Positions 44,917 to 54,304 of a stretch of DNA of 64,000 bases are shown here, piece by piece. The translations under genes and the position numbers were made by a program. The stretch's first letter is position 1. Each line of letters begins with the position of its first letter. The DNA is from Aureibacter tunicatorum (lineage in GTDB: Bacteria; Bacteroidota; Bacteroidia; Cytophagales; Cyclobacteriaceae), in the NCBI RefSeq assembly GCF_036492635.1, contig NZ_AP025305.1, forward strand, positions 124,001-188,000, given 5' to 3'. Below the pieces are notes generated by a model. That model did not search any database. It saw only the letters and a program-made list of their open reading frames with translations, and had not been told where the DNA came from.

Positions 44917-45756
44917 TTATTGTTGTCTTTTTTCGAATATAGCGGACACCCAATTGTTCTTTTCACTGGATTTAACAAATGAAAGTCCTAGAGATTCGGC
45001 TTTTTCTTGAATCAAAGGAACATCTTCTGTGTAAAAACCGCTTAGCATGAGCGTTGCTTCCGCCTTCATGAGATTTATGTATGAATCCATCTCAGCCAAA
45101 AGAACATTTCTGTTGATATTGGCCAATACAATATCAAATTTTTTGTTGAACGATAAAGATTCAACCGTACCTGTTCTGATGATTATATCTTCGCAATGGT
45201 TTAAGCCGAAGTTCTCTTTGCTATTTTCCTCGCACCAAGGATCAATATCATATGCTTCTACATATTCAGCGCCTCTTTTATGGGCCATAATCGCCAGTAT
45301 GCCGGTACCGCAACCTGCGTCCAAAACGGACTTATCTTGGAAATCGATTTCCATTTCATGCTTTAGCATGAGGTAGGTTGTCTCATGATGGCCTGTTCCG
45401 AAAGACATTTTAGGATTGATTTCTATATCATAAGCATAGTCTTTATCAGGCTTATGGAATGATGCTCTGACAATGCATTTGTCTTCAACAGTAATAGGGT
45501 CGTAATTTTTTTCCCATTCTTCATTCCAGTTCTTGCGCTCGACATCTCCGATTTTGTATTCAATCGAAGTCATTTGAGAATATCTTTCAATAATTTCTTT
45601 TGCCGCTTCACTATCGTAATTGTCTTTGGCAGCATAAGCTGAAAAGCCTTTTTCTTCATCAATGAAGGAGTCGAATCCTGCGTTAGACAATTCTGCTTGT
45701 AGGATTTCTGCGAAGTATTCGTCGCACAATATTTTGATTTCTATGAAGTCAGTCAT
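44917..45756 (-). CDS. prmA: Ribosomal protein L11 methyltransferase
   Basis: 279-residue SAM-dependent methyltransferase that trimethylates lysines of L11. Motif I is LDAGCGTGILAIMA near 145-158, preceded by MSFGTGHHETTYLML, the PrmA signature. The N-terminal substrate-binding domain shows IKILCDEYFAEILQAELSNAG and the linker NWNEEWEKNYDPI. Motif-IV-like ANINRNVLL (near 218) is also present. Adjacent DUF6150 and tpiA genes are separately terminated. Confidence 0.92.
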   Translation of the reverse strand: MTDFIEIKILCDEYFAEILQAELSNAGFDSFIDEEKGFSAYAAKDNYDSEAAKEIIERYSQMTSIEYKIGDVERKNWNEEWEKNYDPITVEDKCIVRASFHKPDKDYAYDIEINPKMSFGTGHHETTYLMLKHEMEIDFQDKSVLDAGCGTGILAIMAHKRGAEYVEAYDIDPWCEENSKENFGLNHCEDIIIRTGTVESLSFNKKFDIVLANINRNVLLAEMDSYINLMKAEATLMLSGFYTEDVPLIQEKAESLGLSFVKSSEKNNWVSAIFEKRQQ

Positions 45757-45797
45757 TTTATGTAGTGTTGGATAGCTTTTGGCTTGGTTTCAATGTG

Positions 45798-46142
45798 TTA
45801 ATTGTTGCATCCGGCGTAGCCTGGTTCGTCAGTGAAATATACCGTGAAGTGAGCTTTGTCTCTATCTTCAACAAAGTACACGGTGTATTCAGCGAATGCT
45901 CTGACGTCTACAAAAAACCATTTTCCTTGTTCATCAGCATAGAGTTTATTGTCTTCCTCGTAAACGATCAAATCTGCCAAGCCTTCCGTTTCTTCTTCAT
46001 AAATCAAAAACTGAGCATAACTAGGCTGTACGGCGATGAATATTCGACCAAAAACATTGCATGCATCTAGCCTTGATTGGGCAAAGGAACCTGTCGCAAA
46101 CGATAACAATATAATAAATAAGGAAAATAAGATTTTTTTCAT
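45798..46142 (-). CDS. Secreted small protein, DUF6150-like
   Basis: 114 residues with a cleavable signal peptide (cut near SFAQ). The mature part is a series of short strands of the repeated type A-(D/E)-x-x-V-Y (ADLIVYEEDN, FVDVRAFAEYTVYFVED, AHFTVYFTDE), the layout of DUF6150. Two cysteines, Cys28 and Cys112, flank the repeats and could form a disulfide. Function unknown. Confidence 0.75.
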   Translation of the reverse strand: MKKILFSLFIILLSFATGSFAQSRLDACNVFGRIFIAVQPSYAQFLIYEEETEGLADLIVYEEDNKLYADEQGKWFFVDVRAFAEYTVYFVEDRDKAHFTVYFTDEPGYAGCNN

Positions 46143-46235
46143 TCTAGCAAAGGTTAACGTACAAAGCGAAAAATGTTAAATCGCAAAGTCATATCGCCTG
46201 TCGGGTTTTGATGCAGACAATATTTTTTCATACAA

Positions 46236-46317
46236 CAAAAAAACACAGTCCTCATTAATTATTCAAGCATGTTGCAATTTTTAACACATTGGAACATGAA
46301 ATAATGAAAACTGTGTT
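46236..46317 (-). terminator. Unusually long imperfect hairpin terminator of tpiA
   Basis: Outer stem AACACAGT (46242-46249) / ACTGTGTT (46310-46317), then TCATTA / TAATGA and CATGTT / AACATG inside, spanning 76 nt, with T7-T8 after the outer stem on the minus strand. Far longer than the other terminators in the window. Confidence 0.65.
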
Positions 46318-46347
46318 GTTTATTAATCTTTGCTAAGAAAGACTGGA

Positions 46348-47109
46348 TTAGAATGACTTCACGATATCAACAAAGTCTCTTGCCACTAGTGAAGCTCCAC
46401 CGATCAATCCTCCATCAACATCTTTGCCTGCGAAAATTTCTTTGGCATTTGAAGGCTTGCAGCTTCCACCGTAAAGAATAGAAACTTTGTCAGCGATTTC
46501 TTGGCCATATTTGCTGGCTAGATGCTTTCTGATAGCGTCATGCATTTCCTGAGCTTGCTCAGAAGAGGCTGTTCTACCAGTTCCGATAGCCCAAATTGGT
46601 TCGTAAGCGATGACGATTTTTTCGAATTGCTCATTGCTAAGGTGGAATATGCTTTCAGTAAGCTGTTGGCAAACGAAATCTACTTCAGTGCCTGCTTCTC
46701 TGATATCCAATGCTTCTCCGCAGCAAAATATAGGAATCATGCCATGCTCGTAAACTTTATCAACTTTAGCAGCTAATTGCTCGTTGCTTTCGTTGAAATA
46801 CTCTCTTCTCTCGCTGTGTCCAAGAATCACGTAGTCCACACCCATAGAAGCTAGCATTGCCGCTGAGATTTCTCCTGTGTATGCTCCCTGCTCATGTTCG
46901 CTGCAATTTTGCGCTGCTATGAACACGTTCGCTGAATCTTTGATCAACTTTGATACACTGTCAAGGTGAACGAAAGGCGTTCCTAAAATAACCTTCGCGT
47001 CGGAATTCACTTCGTCAGTTACTATATTAACCACTTCGGATGCAAGTATTTTACCTTCTTCCAAAGTTTTATGCATTTTCCAGTTTCCTGCTACTATCTT
47101 ATCTCTCAT
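46348..47109 (-). CDS. tpiA: Triosephosphate isomerase
   Basis: Interconverts dihydroxyacetone phosphate and glyceraldehyde 3-phosphate in glycolysis. 253 residues. Lys11 in GNWKMH, electrophile His98 in GHSERR, catalytic Glu in AYEPIWAIGTG near 169, and the phosphate-binding ILYGGSCKPSNA and GGLIGGASL near the C terminus are all intact. A perfect TAnnTTTG box lies 40-47 bp upstream. Optimised codons suggest high expression. Confidence 0.97.
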   Translation of the reverse strand: MRDKIVAGNWKMHKTLEEGKILASEVVNIVTDEVNSDAKVILGTPFVHLDSVSKLIKDSANVFIAAQNCSEHEQGAYTGEISAAMLASMGVDYVILGHSERREYFNESNEQLAAKVDKVYEHGMIPIFCCGEALDIREAGTEVDFVCQQLTESIFHLSNEQFEKIVIAYEPIWAIGTGRTASSEQAQEMHDAIRKHLASKYGQEIADKVSILYGGSCKPSNAKEIFAGKDVDGGLIGGASLVARDFVDIVKSF

Positions 47110-47148
47110 GTTGTTTTTTGAAAATTTTTGCTAGAAATCCAATGTTAA

Positions 47149-47156
47149 CAAATATA
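47149..47156 (-). promoter_or_regulatory. Possible -7 promoter box of tpiA
   Basis: TATATTTG on the minus strand, 40 bp before the tpiA start. TTTTG lies 14 bp upstream, shorter than the usual 19-21 bp, so the -33 part is doubtful. Confidence 0.4.
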
Positions 47157-47198
47157 AAACCCAATAATACCAAAACATATGATATATATCAATATTGC

Positions 47199-47224
47199 AA
47201 GACCAAGGCGATTAAGCTGGTCTT
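47199..47224 (-). terminator. Possible weak terminator after the ABC permease gene
   Basis: Stem AAGACCA / TGGTCTT around 12 nt, 39 bp past the permease stop and before the tpiA promoter. There is no proper T-run, so termination would be inefficient. Confidence 0.35.
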
Positions 47225-47262
47225 GTTCTCAAAACTTGATATCGTGAATTAAGTTGCCAAGT

Positions 47263-48075
47263 CTACTTCAGATCTCTAGTATTCATATAAAATACACTAG
47301 CAAGTGCAAATAATAATATATATAATACTGAAATACCTATTTCCCATGGCTCAACGAATGACATCTTCTCTGGGGAAAAGTACTTCCAAAAGGGGAAAGT
47401 GTTAAGTTCTCTGAAAACACCGCTAGGGAAAAAGTTTCCAATGTCTCCCAGTGCCCATCCGGCAAGTCTCTGCAAAATGATTGTCCAGGCGAAGAATAGC
47501 AAAATGCTTTCAGCAGTTTTTTTAACGACAAAAGCGAAAAGCATTGCCAAAGAAAGGTAGCCCATCAATTCTAGGCCGTAAAGCAATACGGCTTCCATTC
47601 CTGAGAGTATCGACAATTGCTCGTTTCCGCTTATTGAAGCATTGGATTTGCCCACCAGCAAAGTTGACACGAAAAGAAAAAGCATAGAAGCTATGGTCAG
47701 AATCGCAACAACGGAGAATTTCCCAAGCACTAAGCTTTTAGGATCTAGTCCATTGATGACTTGTTGTTTGAATGTTTTGAAACGGTATTCGTTGCAAATA
47801 ATCATGATGATGATGATTGCTGGTATTGGATTCAAGTAACTAGCCATGTAAGCCAAATTTCTCCATACATCCGGGAATGCAAAAACGCTGTTGATCATTT
47901 GCGGAATATTGGCGGCTATGTCGCCTTCAGTTTGGATCGTAAGCGTTGCATTGTTCAGAAAAAATGAAAAGTTGTTGGTCATCATGTAGAACAAGAATGC
48001 GTAAACTGCGAACATTACCCAAAATGATGTATTGTACATCAGTTTGATCAGTTCGATTTTGATGACTTTTTTCAT
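47263..48075 (-). CDS. ABC-2 type transporter permease
   Basis: 270-residue inner-membrane protein with six hydrophobic helices (about 15-30, 75-95, 105-125, 150-175, 178-205, 240-262). Its start overlaps the stop of the ATPase gene by ATGA, so the two form one exporter. The MNTRDLK C-terminal tail and KKVIKIELIKLMYNTSFW head resemble ABC-2 permeases of the gliding or lipid-export type (compare GldF), but no gld gene is adjacent. Cargo unknown. Confidence 0.85.
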   Translation of the reverse strand: MKKVIKIELIKLMYNTSFWVMFAVYAFLFYMMTNNFSFFLNNATLTIQTEGDIAANIPQMINSVFAFPDVWRNLAYMASYLNPIPAIIIIMIICNEYRFKTFKQQVINGLDPKSLVLGKFSVVAILTIASMLFLFVSTLLVGKSNASISGNEQLSILSGMEAVLLYGLELMGYLSLAMLFAFVVKKTAESILLFFAWTIILQRLAGWALGDIGNFFPSGVFRELNTFPFWKYFSPEKMSFVEPWEIGISVLYILLFALASVFYMNTRDLK

Positions 48076-48968
48076 GACTTGTGGCGTTTAATAATGTTCA
48101 AAAATTCTTCTTCGAGGCTTTTCTTGACTTCTGAAAAATGAGTAATTGTGAGCTCTTGATCGTTTAGGTGTTTGGATAGGTCTTTGAGGTACGATCGGTC
48201 TCCTAATTGCACGATAAATTTTCCTGATTCTTTCTTAATAGATTTAATGCCGTTGAAGTCTTCCAACAACGATTTAAGCTTTTCAGGGTTGTCAGCGTTG
48301 ATTTCTACGATAGTATCGCTTGTAGTCAGGGCATTGATAGGGCCTTCGTATAGTTTCTCACCTTTATCGAGGACAATAAGGTGGGAACAAACTTTTTCCA
48401 CTTCGTCAAGCAGGTGGCTGGCTAGCAGAATAGTTTTGCCTTTATCACCCAACTCTATGATCATCTGGCGAATTTCAGCGATTCCCTCAGGATCCAAACC
48501 ATTGGTAGGTTCGTCTAGGATCATTACTTCAGGGTCACCAAGCATGGCTGAAGCGATAGCTAGCCGCTGTTTCATTCCAAGCGAATAATTTTGATATTTT
48601 CTTTTGGCATGCTCTTTCATTCCAGTGAATTCAAGAGCAGTCTTTATGTCTGATGAGCTGGCTCCTTTGATTTCCGCCACGATCTCCAAGTTTTTCGCTC
48701 CCGTTAGGTAAGGATAAAAGTTAGGAGTTTCGAGCAATGCGCCTATATTTTGTCTGGCATTGCTGTTTTCTTTATTTAAGTTCCAAGAAAAGCTGCCTTG
48801 ATATCCATGAGTGACATTCAATAAGATGCCGAGCGTGGTGGATTTTCCGCTTCCGTTTGGCCCCAAGATTCCCATTATAGAGCCTTTGGGGACTGAAAAG
48901 CTAAGGTTTTGCACAGCTTTGACTTTACCGAAACTCTTGCTAAGATTGGTTACTGTTAGAATTTCCAA
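48072..48968 (-). CDS. ABC transporter ATP-binding protein
   Basis: 298-residue ATPase driving the coupled permease. Walker A GPNGSGKS at 36-43, Q-loop LLETPNFYPYLTG, signature YSLGMKQRLAIASAM near 133, and Walker B VMILDEPTNGLDPEG near 152 with HLLDEVEKVC after it. The C-terminal extension (about 220-298) is of the type common in CcmA/NodI-like exporters. Divergent from the orphan exported protein gene. Confidence 0.93.
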   Translation of the reverse strand: MEILTVTNLSKSFGKVKAVQNLSFSVPKGSIMGILGPNGSGKSTTLGILLNVTHGYQGSFSWNLNKENSNARQNIGALLETPNFYPYLTGAKNLEIVAEIKGASSSDIKTALEFTGMKEHAKRKYQNYSLGMKQRLAIASAMLGDPEVMILDEPTNGLDPEGIAEIRQMIIELGDKGKTILLASHLLDEVEKVCSHLIVLDKGEKLYEGPINALTTSDTIVEINADNPEKLKSLLEDFNGIKSIKKESGKFIVQLGDRSYLKDLSKHLNDQELTITHFSEVKKSLEEEFLNIIKRHKS

Positions 48969-49180
48969 AATAATTATTTTTCTGTTTTAGCTAAAAATCA
49001 ATATATTAAAGGCAATCTTATGCAAAATCTTTGATCATAAATTGCGTTTTGAAATAATAAGAGTAATACGCATATGATTTTTAGATTTTGATACATGTAT
49101 CATTTTTTTGATCTTGCTTAAGATTAGATTGCAATATTGTGTAACTATTTAGTTTAGGGTATAATTCAAATACGATAATA

Positions 49181-50350
49181 ATGACATTAAGATACTCCGT
49201 TCTGCTTATATATATGTCTTTTTTTATGACGATTTTAAGCGTTGAAGCCCAAAAGGTGGATTATGCTCAAATTGTTGACGGCAAGTTCCTGAATTATGGA
49301 GGCGCTTTTCCTGAAGATTTACTGAGTTCAAGAACCGCTGTTTTGGTTCGTTCAACTCAGGTATCGTCTCTTGACAAGTCTAGAGGGCCATGGAAGGAAA
49401 TTTCAGCGATTTCGCATAGAACATTCAAAGATTTAGGCATTGACGCGATGGCCTATTACAATGCGGATGATTTTTTCGCCACGGGGCAGACAAGATATGA
49501 CTTTGCTTTGCAAATGGTGAAGAGAAGAGTTTCTAATATTTTGATTATCGATCAGCAAGAAGCTCAAGGTAGAAAAGTTTATAATATGGTAATCACATCC
49601 TTTAATGGAAAGCGTTCCTTGATAGACCATGGATCGGAAGCATGGAGATTGGAGTCAGGTGACTTGAAAGAAATCTTAAAGGAATTAGAAGATCAAATAG
49701 TGCACTCCACATTAGTTAGGGAAAATAATTTGGTTTTGGATGAGCCTGAATATTTTGAAATAGAATCGGTTATTAAAAAGAAAGCTAAAAGGTACAAGAC
49801 ATTTCCTTCGGACTTGACAGTTGATAAGTTGGCGATTCCAATTTATGAAGATATGGAAGTCCCTGAATCCTTTGCTTCAAATTCGTTTAATCAGCAGTTG
49901 CAAAAAGATGTAAATGCTTATAATTCAGAAATAAGCAGAAGGAATCAATTGATGAAGGAGTATTTTGCATCTTATCCGTTTCAATATGAATTCCTTGAGT
50001 ATGACAGACGTAAAGAAGATCATTTGTTAAATAATGGCTTCAACTATGTGCTGTTGACGATGGAAACGAGTGGAGAGAGTATCAAGAAGTCTTTGGAATA
50101 CGATGATGAAAATATTAAGCAAGAGGTATATACATCCCAACGACTTTTAGACTTTAAGAAAGAAACATATGAGGATGTAGAGAATAATCCTGCAACGGGA
50201 AAAGTTGTAAAGTTTTATATCAAGCATCTTCTTACTGGAAATGTTTATGTCTGTAATCCATGGGAAGCTTCCTCTGACTGGGAAAAGTCAATTAGAACTT
50301 TGATGTTAAATATGAGTGAGGCTATGAGTTTTGACAAACGAGCCAAATAA
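49181..50350 (+). CDS. Exported protein of unknown family
   Basis: 389 residues with a signal peptide (hydrophobic 5-19, probable cut after SVEAQ). I recognise no domain. It has KVYNMVITSFNGKRSLID, a charged middle region (about 195-265) rich in Lys and Glu, and NVYVCNPWEASSDWEKSI near the end with one Cys. It is the first of a rightward run with the M43 protease and a PepSY-like protein, 140 bp apart. Perhaps an envelope protein; function unknown. Confidence 0.65.
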   Translation: MTLRYSVLLIYMSFFMTILSVEAQKVDYAQIVDGKFLNYGGAFPEDLLSSRTAVLVRSTQVSSLDKSRGPWKEISAISHRTFKDLGIDAMAYYNADDFFATGQTRYDFALQMVKRRVSNILIIDQQEAQGRKVYNMVITSFNGKRSLIDHGSEAWRLESGDLKEILKELEDQIVHSTLVRENNLVLDEPEYFEIESVIKKKAKRYKTFPSDLTVDKLAIPIYEDMEVPESFASNSFNQQLQKDVNAYNSEISRRNQLMKEYFASYPFQYEFLEYDRRKEDHLLNNGFNYVLLTMETSGESIKKSLEYDDENIKQEVYTSQRLLDFKKETYEDVENNPATGKVVKFYIKHLLTGNVYVCNPWEASSDWEKSIRTLMLNMSEAMSFDKRAK

Positions 50351-50426
50351 GGAGTTTATAATTAGTATAAACTTTAGAATAGATTTATGTATTGAATATA
50401 TATCAAATTATTGTTTTATAATATTA

Positions 50427-50458
50427 TTTTGACATAATAAATTCAAATTCTTACTTTG
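50427..50458 (+). promoter_or_regulatory. Possible promoter of the M43 protease gene
   Basis: TTTTG at 50427-50431, 20 bp, then TACTTTG at 50452-50458: the TTTG-N20-TA(n)TTTG layout with one base missing in the -7 spacer. 35 bp before the start codon. Confidence 0.4.
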
Positions 50459-50492
50459 CCTGAGTAGTAAAAGGAAATTAAATATCGATTTT

Positions 50493-52502
50493 ATGAAAAG
50501 GCTTACTATTTTTTTATTTTTTTCTGCTCTGTTTTTACGATTAAGCGCCCAAGATTTTGACGAGCCTAGGCCCTGCAAGGCAGACACACATGTCCAAGAT
50601 CAATCTAGACAAAGGAATATTATGGCTGATGAGTTGCCATGGTATCCTGATGAAGGAAAGTTCATCGTTCCTGTGGTGTTTCATGTTTTCGGGGATGATT
50701 TTTCGGGCAAAAAGGTGACCACTGAAATCATAGAAAATGCTTTGAAGCTTACAAATGAAGATTTTATGGGTATGCGCCCTGATTTTCAAGCTGTAATGGA
50801 AGAGTTTGAGGATGTTAAACAATCAATGAACATTGAGTTCAGGTTGGCTAAAATTGCTCCTGATGGAAGGCCCTCTACAGGTGTTACATTTAATCCAAAT
50901 GAAGCGGGTTTTGGAAATGGCAATGGATATGACGCCAAGGTAAAGCAGTATGCTTGGGATAATCACAAGTATATGAATGTATATATCATGCTAGATTTAT
51001 ATGATGATGGAACGACAAATAATTCAGGTGTTGCTTGGCTGCCTAATGAATGGATGTCGAATAATAATTTAGCTAGAGTCGTTTATAATGGACGTTATTT
51101 AGGCTCAAATACATCTGAGAATTTCAGGTCGGTCTTAACGCATGAGTTTGGACACTTTTTAGGTCTTCATCACACTTTTCAGGGAGGATGCACAAATAGC
51201 AATAATGATGACGGTGTATTGGACACGCCTAAAAAGGAAAATTCTAATAGAATGGCCAAGGGCTCCAAGAATTGCTTTGATGAAGTGATGAATGTGGAGA
51301 ACTTTATGGATTATACGGATTTTTACGCCATGTTCACAAGTGGGCAAGTCGGTAGAATGACTGGAGAGGCTTATGGCCTGAGGCATAGTGCTAGATCATC
51401 CTTATGGTCTGAGGAGAATTTGATAGCTACAGGGGTGGCTGACGACATGCCGCCTTCTATTCATTATTCATTATATGAGTTGATGGAAGACAAAGTGAAT
51501 GATGGTACTGTAAGCACCCAGATTCGTGTATTAGCGGTGTCCACTTCTTTTAATAAAGAAGGTCAATTAATCGAAAATGTTGATTTTGAAATTGAAGGTG
51601 TGCCTGAAGGTCTCACTGCTAAATTGGAGACAGAATCTTCTCAGGTAATTTTGTTGAGTTTCGAAGGAAAGGCAACTGACCATTCAGAGGGGACAGAAGA
51701 GATTAAGATAAAGTTTTTGGACACGATGTTTGAAGGAGGCGCTTCAACAATAATGAATGTTGAGTCCACTATTGAAATCCATTTTATGGATCCTTACACT
51801 GAGTATTGCGAGCCGGGGGTTGATTGGACTGCGTATAGCCATATTTCAGGAGTATCTATAGGAAGTTATTCGACGAAAAGCGGCAATGATATATATTCTA
51901 AACATACTGATCATGAGAAAACAGTGGTTAGGCCAGAGTCGAATGTCAATATCACGGTGACAGCTCATGCAGGAAATTCAGGGATGTCGGATTATAATGT
52001 CATAAGAATATGGGCGGATTGGAATCGAAATTTTTTGTTCGAGGAAGATGAATTGTTGGTGATGGAGGAGTACAAGATTCAAGATGTTGTAAATTCAAAC
52101 AAAGAGTATAACTTTAGTTATAACCTTGTTCTTCCGGAAGAATTGACTGAGGGTGATTTGGTGATTAGGTTTATGGTGCACTATCAGAATGGGAATGATG
52201 GAGAGGATCCATGCGAGAATTATGAAAGCGGAGAAGTGGAGGACTATGCTTTGGAAATAAGAAGGATTACCGGCATTGGCGACGAACATGCTCCTGTGCT
52301 TTATCCAAATCCGAGCGATGGAAATATTTCTTTAGGCAAACGCTATGAGGAAGTTCAAGTATTTTCTCTTCAAGGGTTGGGGTTGAGCAAGCATTTTGAT
52401 GTCGATGCTATTGATTTGTCAAGCTTGAAGAATGGAATATATATTCTCAGGATGATTAATGGAACCCGTAAAGAAAATGTGAAAATAGTAATTGCAAAGT
52501 AG
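50493..52502 (+). CDS. Secreted M43 (pappalysin-like) metalloprotease with T9SS sorting domain
   Basis: 669 residues. Signal peptide (MKRLTIFLFFSALFLRLSAQ), then the M43 domain with HEFGHFLGLHH, zinc ligands His217, His221, His227 and catalytic Glu218, and the Met-turn in ENFMDYTDFYAMF. A GEVEDYALEI segment of the GEVED type follows near 575-585. The C terminus (LYPNPSDGNISL, then YILRMINGTRKENVKIVI) is a type IX secretion sorting signal. Exported to the surface, probably a broad-range protease. Complete. Confidence 0.94.
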   Translation: MKRLTIFLFFSALFLRLSAQDFDEPRPCKADTHVQDQSRQRNIMADELPWYPDEGKFIVPVVFHVFGDDFSGKKVTTEIIENALKLTNEDFMGMRPDFQAVMEEFEDVKQSMNIEFRLAKIAPDGRPSTGVTFNPNEAGFGNGNGYDAKVKQYAWDNHKYMNVYIMLDLYDDGTTNNSGVAWLPNEWMSNNNLARVVYNGRYLGSNTSENFRSVLTHEFGHFLGLHHTFQGGCTNSNNDDGVLDTPKKENSNRMAKGSKNCFDEVMNVENFMDYTDFYAMFTSGQVGRMTGEAYGLRHSARSSLWSEENLIATGVADDMPPSIHYSLYELMEDKVNDGTVSTQIRVLAVSTSFNKEGQLIENVDFEIEGVPEGLTAKLETESSQVILLSFEGKATDHSEGTEEIKIKFLDTMFEGGASTIMNVESTIEIHFMDPYTEYCEPGVDWTAYSHISGVSIGSYSTKSGNDIYSKHTDHEKTVVRPESNVNITVTAHAGNSGMSDYNVIRIWADWNRNFLFEEDELLVMEEYKIQDVVNSNKEYNFSYNLVLPEELTEGDLVIRFMVHYQNGNDGEDPCENYESGEVEDYALEIRRITGIGDEHAPVLYPNPSDGNISLGKRYEEVQVFSLQGLGLSKHFDVDAIDLSSLKNGIYILRMINGTRKENVKIVIAK

Positions 52503-52562
52503 GTTAGCATTAATAATACCTTTGCGAGTTAAACAAATCAAATGCAGGAGGATTAGTATTTT

Positions 52563-53168
52563 ATGAAACTTCCTGCATTTATATTTCTAATGCTTTTTGC
52601 TTGTTGCTCCTTGGAATCAGCGCAAGGACAGACTAAAAAGCCAAAGACAAAAAAAGAAAAGGCTTACGTGCCTAATGATAGCATACCTGACGCGATAAGA
52701 AGCAATTTTCAAAAAGCGTTTCCCGATGCTTTGACATTTGGTTGGTATGCCTCTCCTAGCGGAGTTAATTGGGAATCATACGGCGTTGGGTCCGGCCCAT
52801 GGTATGATGAAATGTGGGATAATGATATCTGGATGGATGGATACCCTGGCGAAGGCATTACCTATCCGAATATTTACGAGGTGGAATATAAATATCAAGG
52901 ACATGATTGCTATTCGGTTTATTCCGCTGAAGGCATGCTATTGCAAACGAGAGTAATGCTTGATCTTGAGAGTTTGCCAAAGGTTGTCTCCGAGACCTTC
53001 CACAATGGACCTTTTGCCAATTACAAGGTGAAGAGCGTGAGCGAGGAAATAAGACCCGGTAGATTTGATGTTTATAGAATAATAGTTAAAAAGGGACTTT
53101 TTGGTCGGCATGTTATTTATTACGGCAAAGATGGAAAACAACTAAAGCATATTTCATCCCCAGATTAA
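52563..53168 (+). CDS. PepSY-like secreted protein
   Basis: 201 residues, signal peptide ending near ESAQG with a Cys pair at 14-15 that could be a lipobox-like site but is not canonical. After a Lys-rich stretch the repeat unit VPNDSIPDAIRSNFQKAFPDALTFGWY ... YEVEYKYQGHDCYSVYSAEGMLLQTRV matches the PepSY-like (BLIP-like) module: helix, then strand pair, then a second copy from LESLPKVVSETFHN. Probably a periplasmic inhibitor or modulator domain; target unknown. 60 bp after the protease, so cotranscription is possible. Confidence 0.7.
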   Translation: MKLPAFIFLMLFACCSLESAQGQTKKPKTKKEKAYVPNDSIPDAIRSNFQKAFPDALTFGWYASPSGVNWESYGVGSGPWYDEMWDNDIWMDGYPGEGITYPNIYEVEYKYQGHDCYSVYSAEGMLLQTRVMLDLESLPKVVSETFHNGPFANYKVKSVSEEIRPGRFDVYRIIVKKGLFGRHVIYYGKDGKQLKHISSPD

Positions 53169-53224
53169 ATTCATTAAATTGAGATAATTTAATTTCTTAA
53201 AATAAATTGAACTGCTAATTATAA

Positions 53225-54259
53225 GTGAGCATTTTTAGGAACTTGGTTGCTCTTCGTCTGCAAAGATTTTTGCTTTCAGTCGGCCTCATAATATTGAGTA
53301 TAACTACTGGGGTTTGTTTTTATCATTTTTATGAGGATTATTCATTCATTGACGCTGTGTATATGACAGCGATCACAATTTCTACTGTTGGCTATTCTGA
53401 AATCAATGAATTAAGTCCTGAGGGAAGAATGTTCACTTCCGTTTATGTGTTTTTCAACTTAATGGTTTTCGCCTTCAGCATATCGACGTTGACAGCTTAT
53501 TTGTTTGAAGGGGAATTCAAAAAGATTTATAAAATATTCATGATAGGTATGGATGTCAAGAAGCTTAAAAACCATGTCATTGTTTGCGGTTATGGACGTA
53601 ATGGAGTGAAAGCTTGCGAAGAGTTGGCGAACTCCAATACTGATTTTGTAGTTATTGAAAACAATCAGGAACTCATTAAGGAAACGGTCAACTCCAATAA
53701 AATCAATTTTATTTATGGCGACGCTACCTTGGATGAGACTCTTCATAGCGCGCAGATTCAACATGCTAGCGCTATCATTACTACTTTGCCTAGAGATGCA
53801 GAAAATGTATTTATTACCCTTACAGCTAGAGAGCTTAACCCGGAAATAAATATTATTGCGAGAGCTCATGAGGAAAATACAGAGAAGAAGCTTACTCGAG
53901 CGGGAGCAAACCATATAGTGAAGCCCGATACTTTGGGAGGCATGACAATGGCTATGCTGATAACGAAGCCAGTGGTTATAGAATTTTTGGAGCTATTGAA
54001 TGGGATGAGCCATAATGAAATGGTTCTTGAAGAATTCAATCATTCAGAGTTTAAAGATGAGTTCAAGGAATTGACATTAAGAGAACTTGATATTCGAAAG
54101 AAAACCAATGTGATGGTCATTGGACTTAAGGATAATAACAAGGGGTTTATTTTCACTCCATCGTCGGCCATGAAAATGAAAGATGATAGTTATTTGATTC
54201 TGCTGGGGAAGGAAGAAAATATAGAGAAGTTTAAAAAGGTTTATTCTAGAGAAGAATGA
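53225..54259 (+). CDS. Two-helix potassium channel with RCK domain, variant filter
   Basis: 344 residues from a GTG start; no ATG lies earlier in frame. Helix 1 is about 12-32 and helix 2 about 72-90, with the pore loop DAVYMTAITISTVGYSEI between them. The K+ filter TVGYG reads TVGYS (residues 54-58). The C-terminal RCK/TrkA-N domain starts HVIVCGYGRNGVKACEEL and binds NAD or a nucleotide; a TrkA-C-like half follows. Selectivity is uncertain given the filter change. Terminated by a shared hairpin. Confidence 0.88.
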   Translation: MSIFRNLVALRLQRFLLSVGLIILSITTGVCFYHFYEDYSFIDAVYMTAITISTVGYSEINELSPEGRMFTSVYVFFNLMVFAFSISTLTAYLFEGEFKKIYKIFMIGMDVKKLKNHVIVCGYGRNGVKACEELANSNTDFVVIENNQELIKETVNSNKINFIYGDATLDETLHSAQIQHASAIITTLPRDAENVFITLTARELNPEINIIARAHEENTEKKLTRAGANHIVKPDTLGGMTMAMLITKPVVIEFLELLNGMSHNEMVLEEFNHSEFKDEFKELTLRELDIRKKTNVMVIGLKDNNKGFIFTPSSAMKMKDDSYLILLGKEENIEKFKKVYSREE

Positions 54260-54272
54260 TGGTAAAATGAAA

Positions 54273-54297
54273 AACGCCGGCTTATCAAGCCGGCGTT
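54273..54297. terminator. Bidirectional terminator between the K+ channel and DUF418 genes
   Basis: Perfect 11-bp stem AACGCCGGCTT / AAGCCGGCGTT with a 3-nt loop. T-run is TTTTT on the minus strand, weaker on the plus. Confidence 0.75.
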
Positions 54298-54304
54298 TGG
54301 TTAT

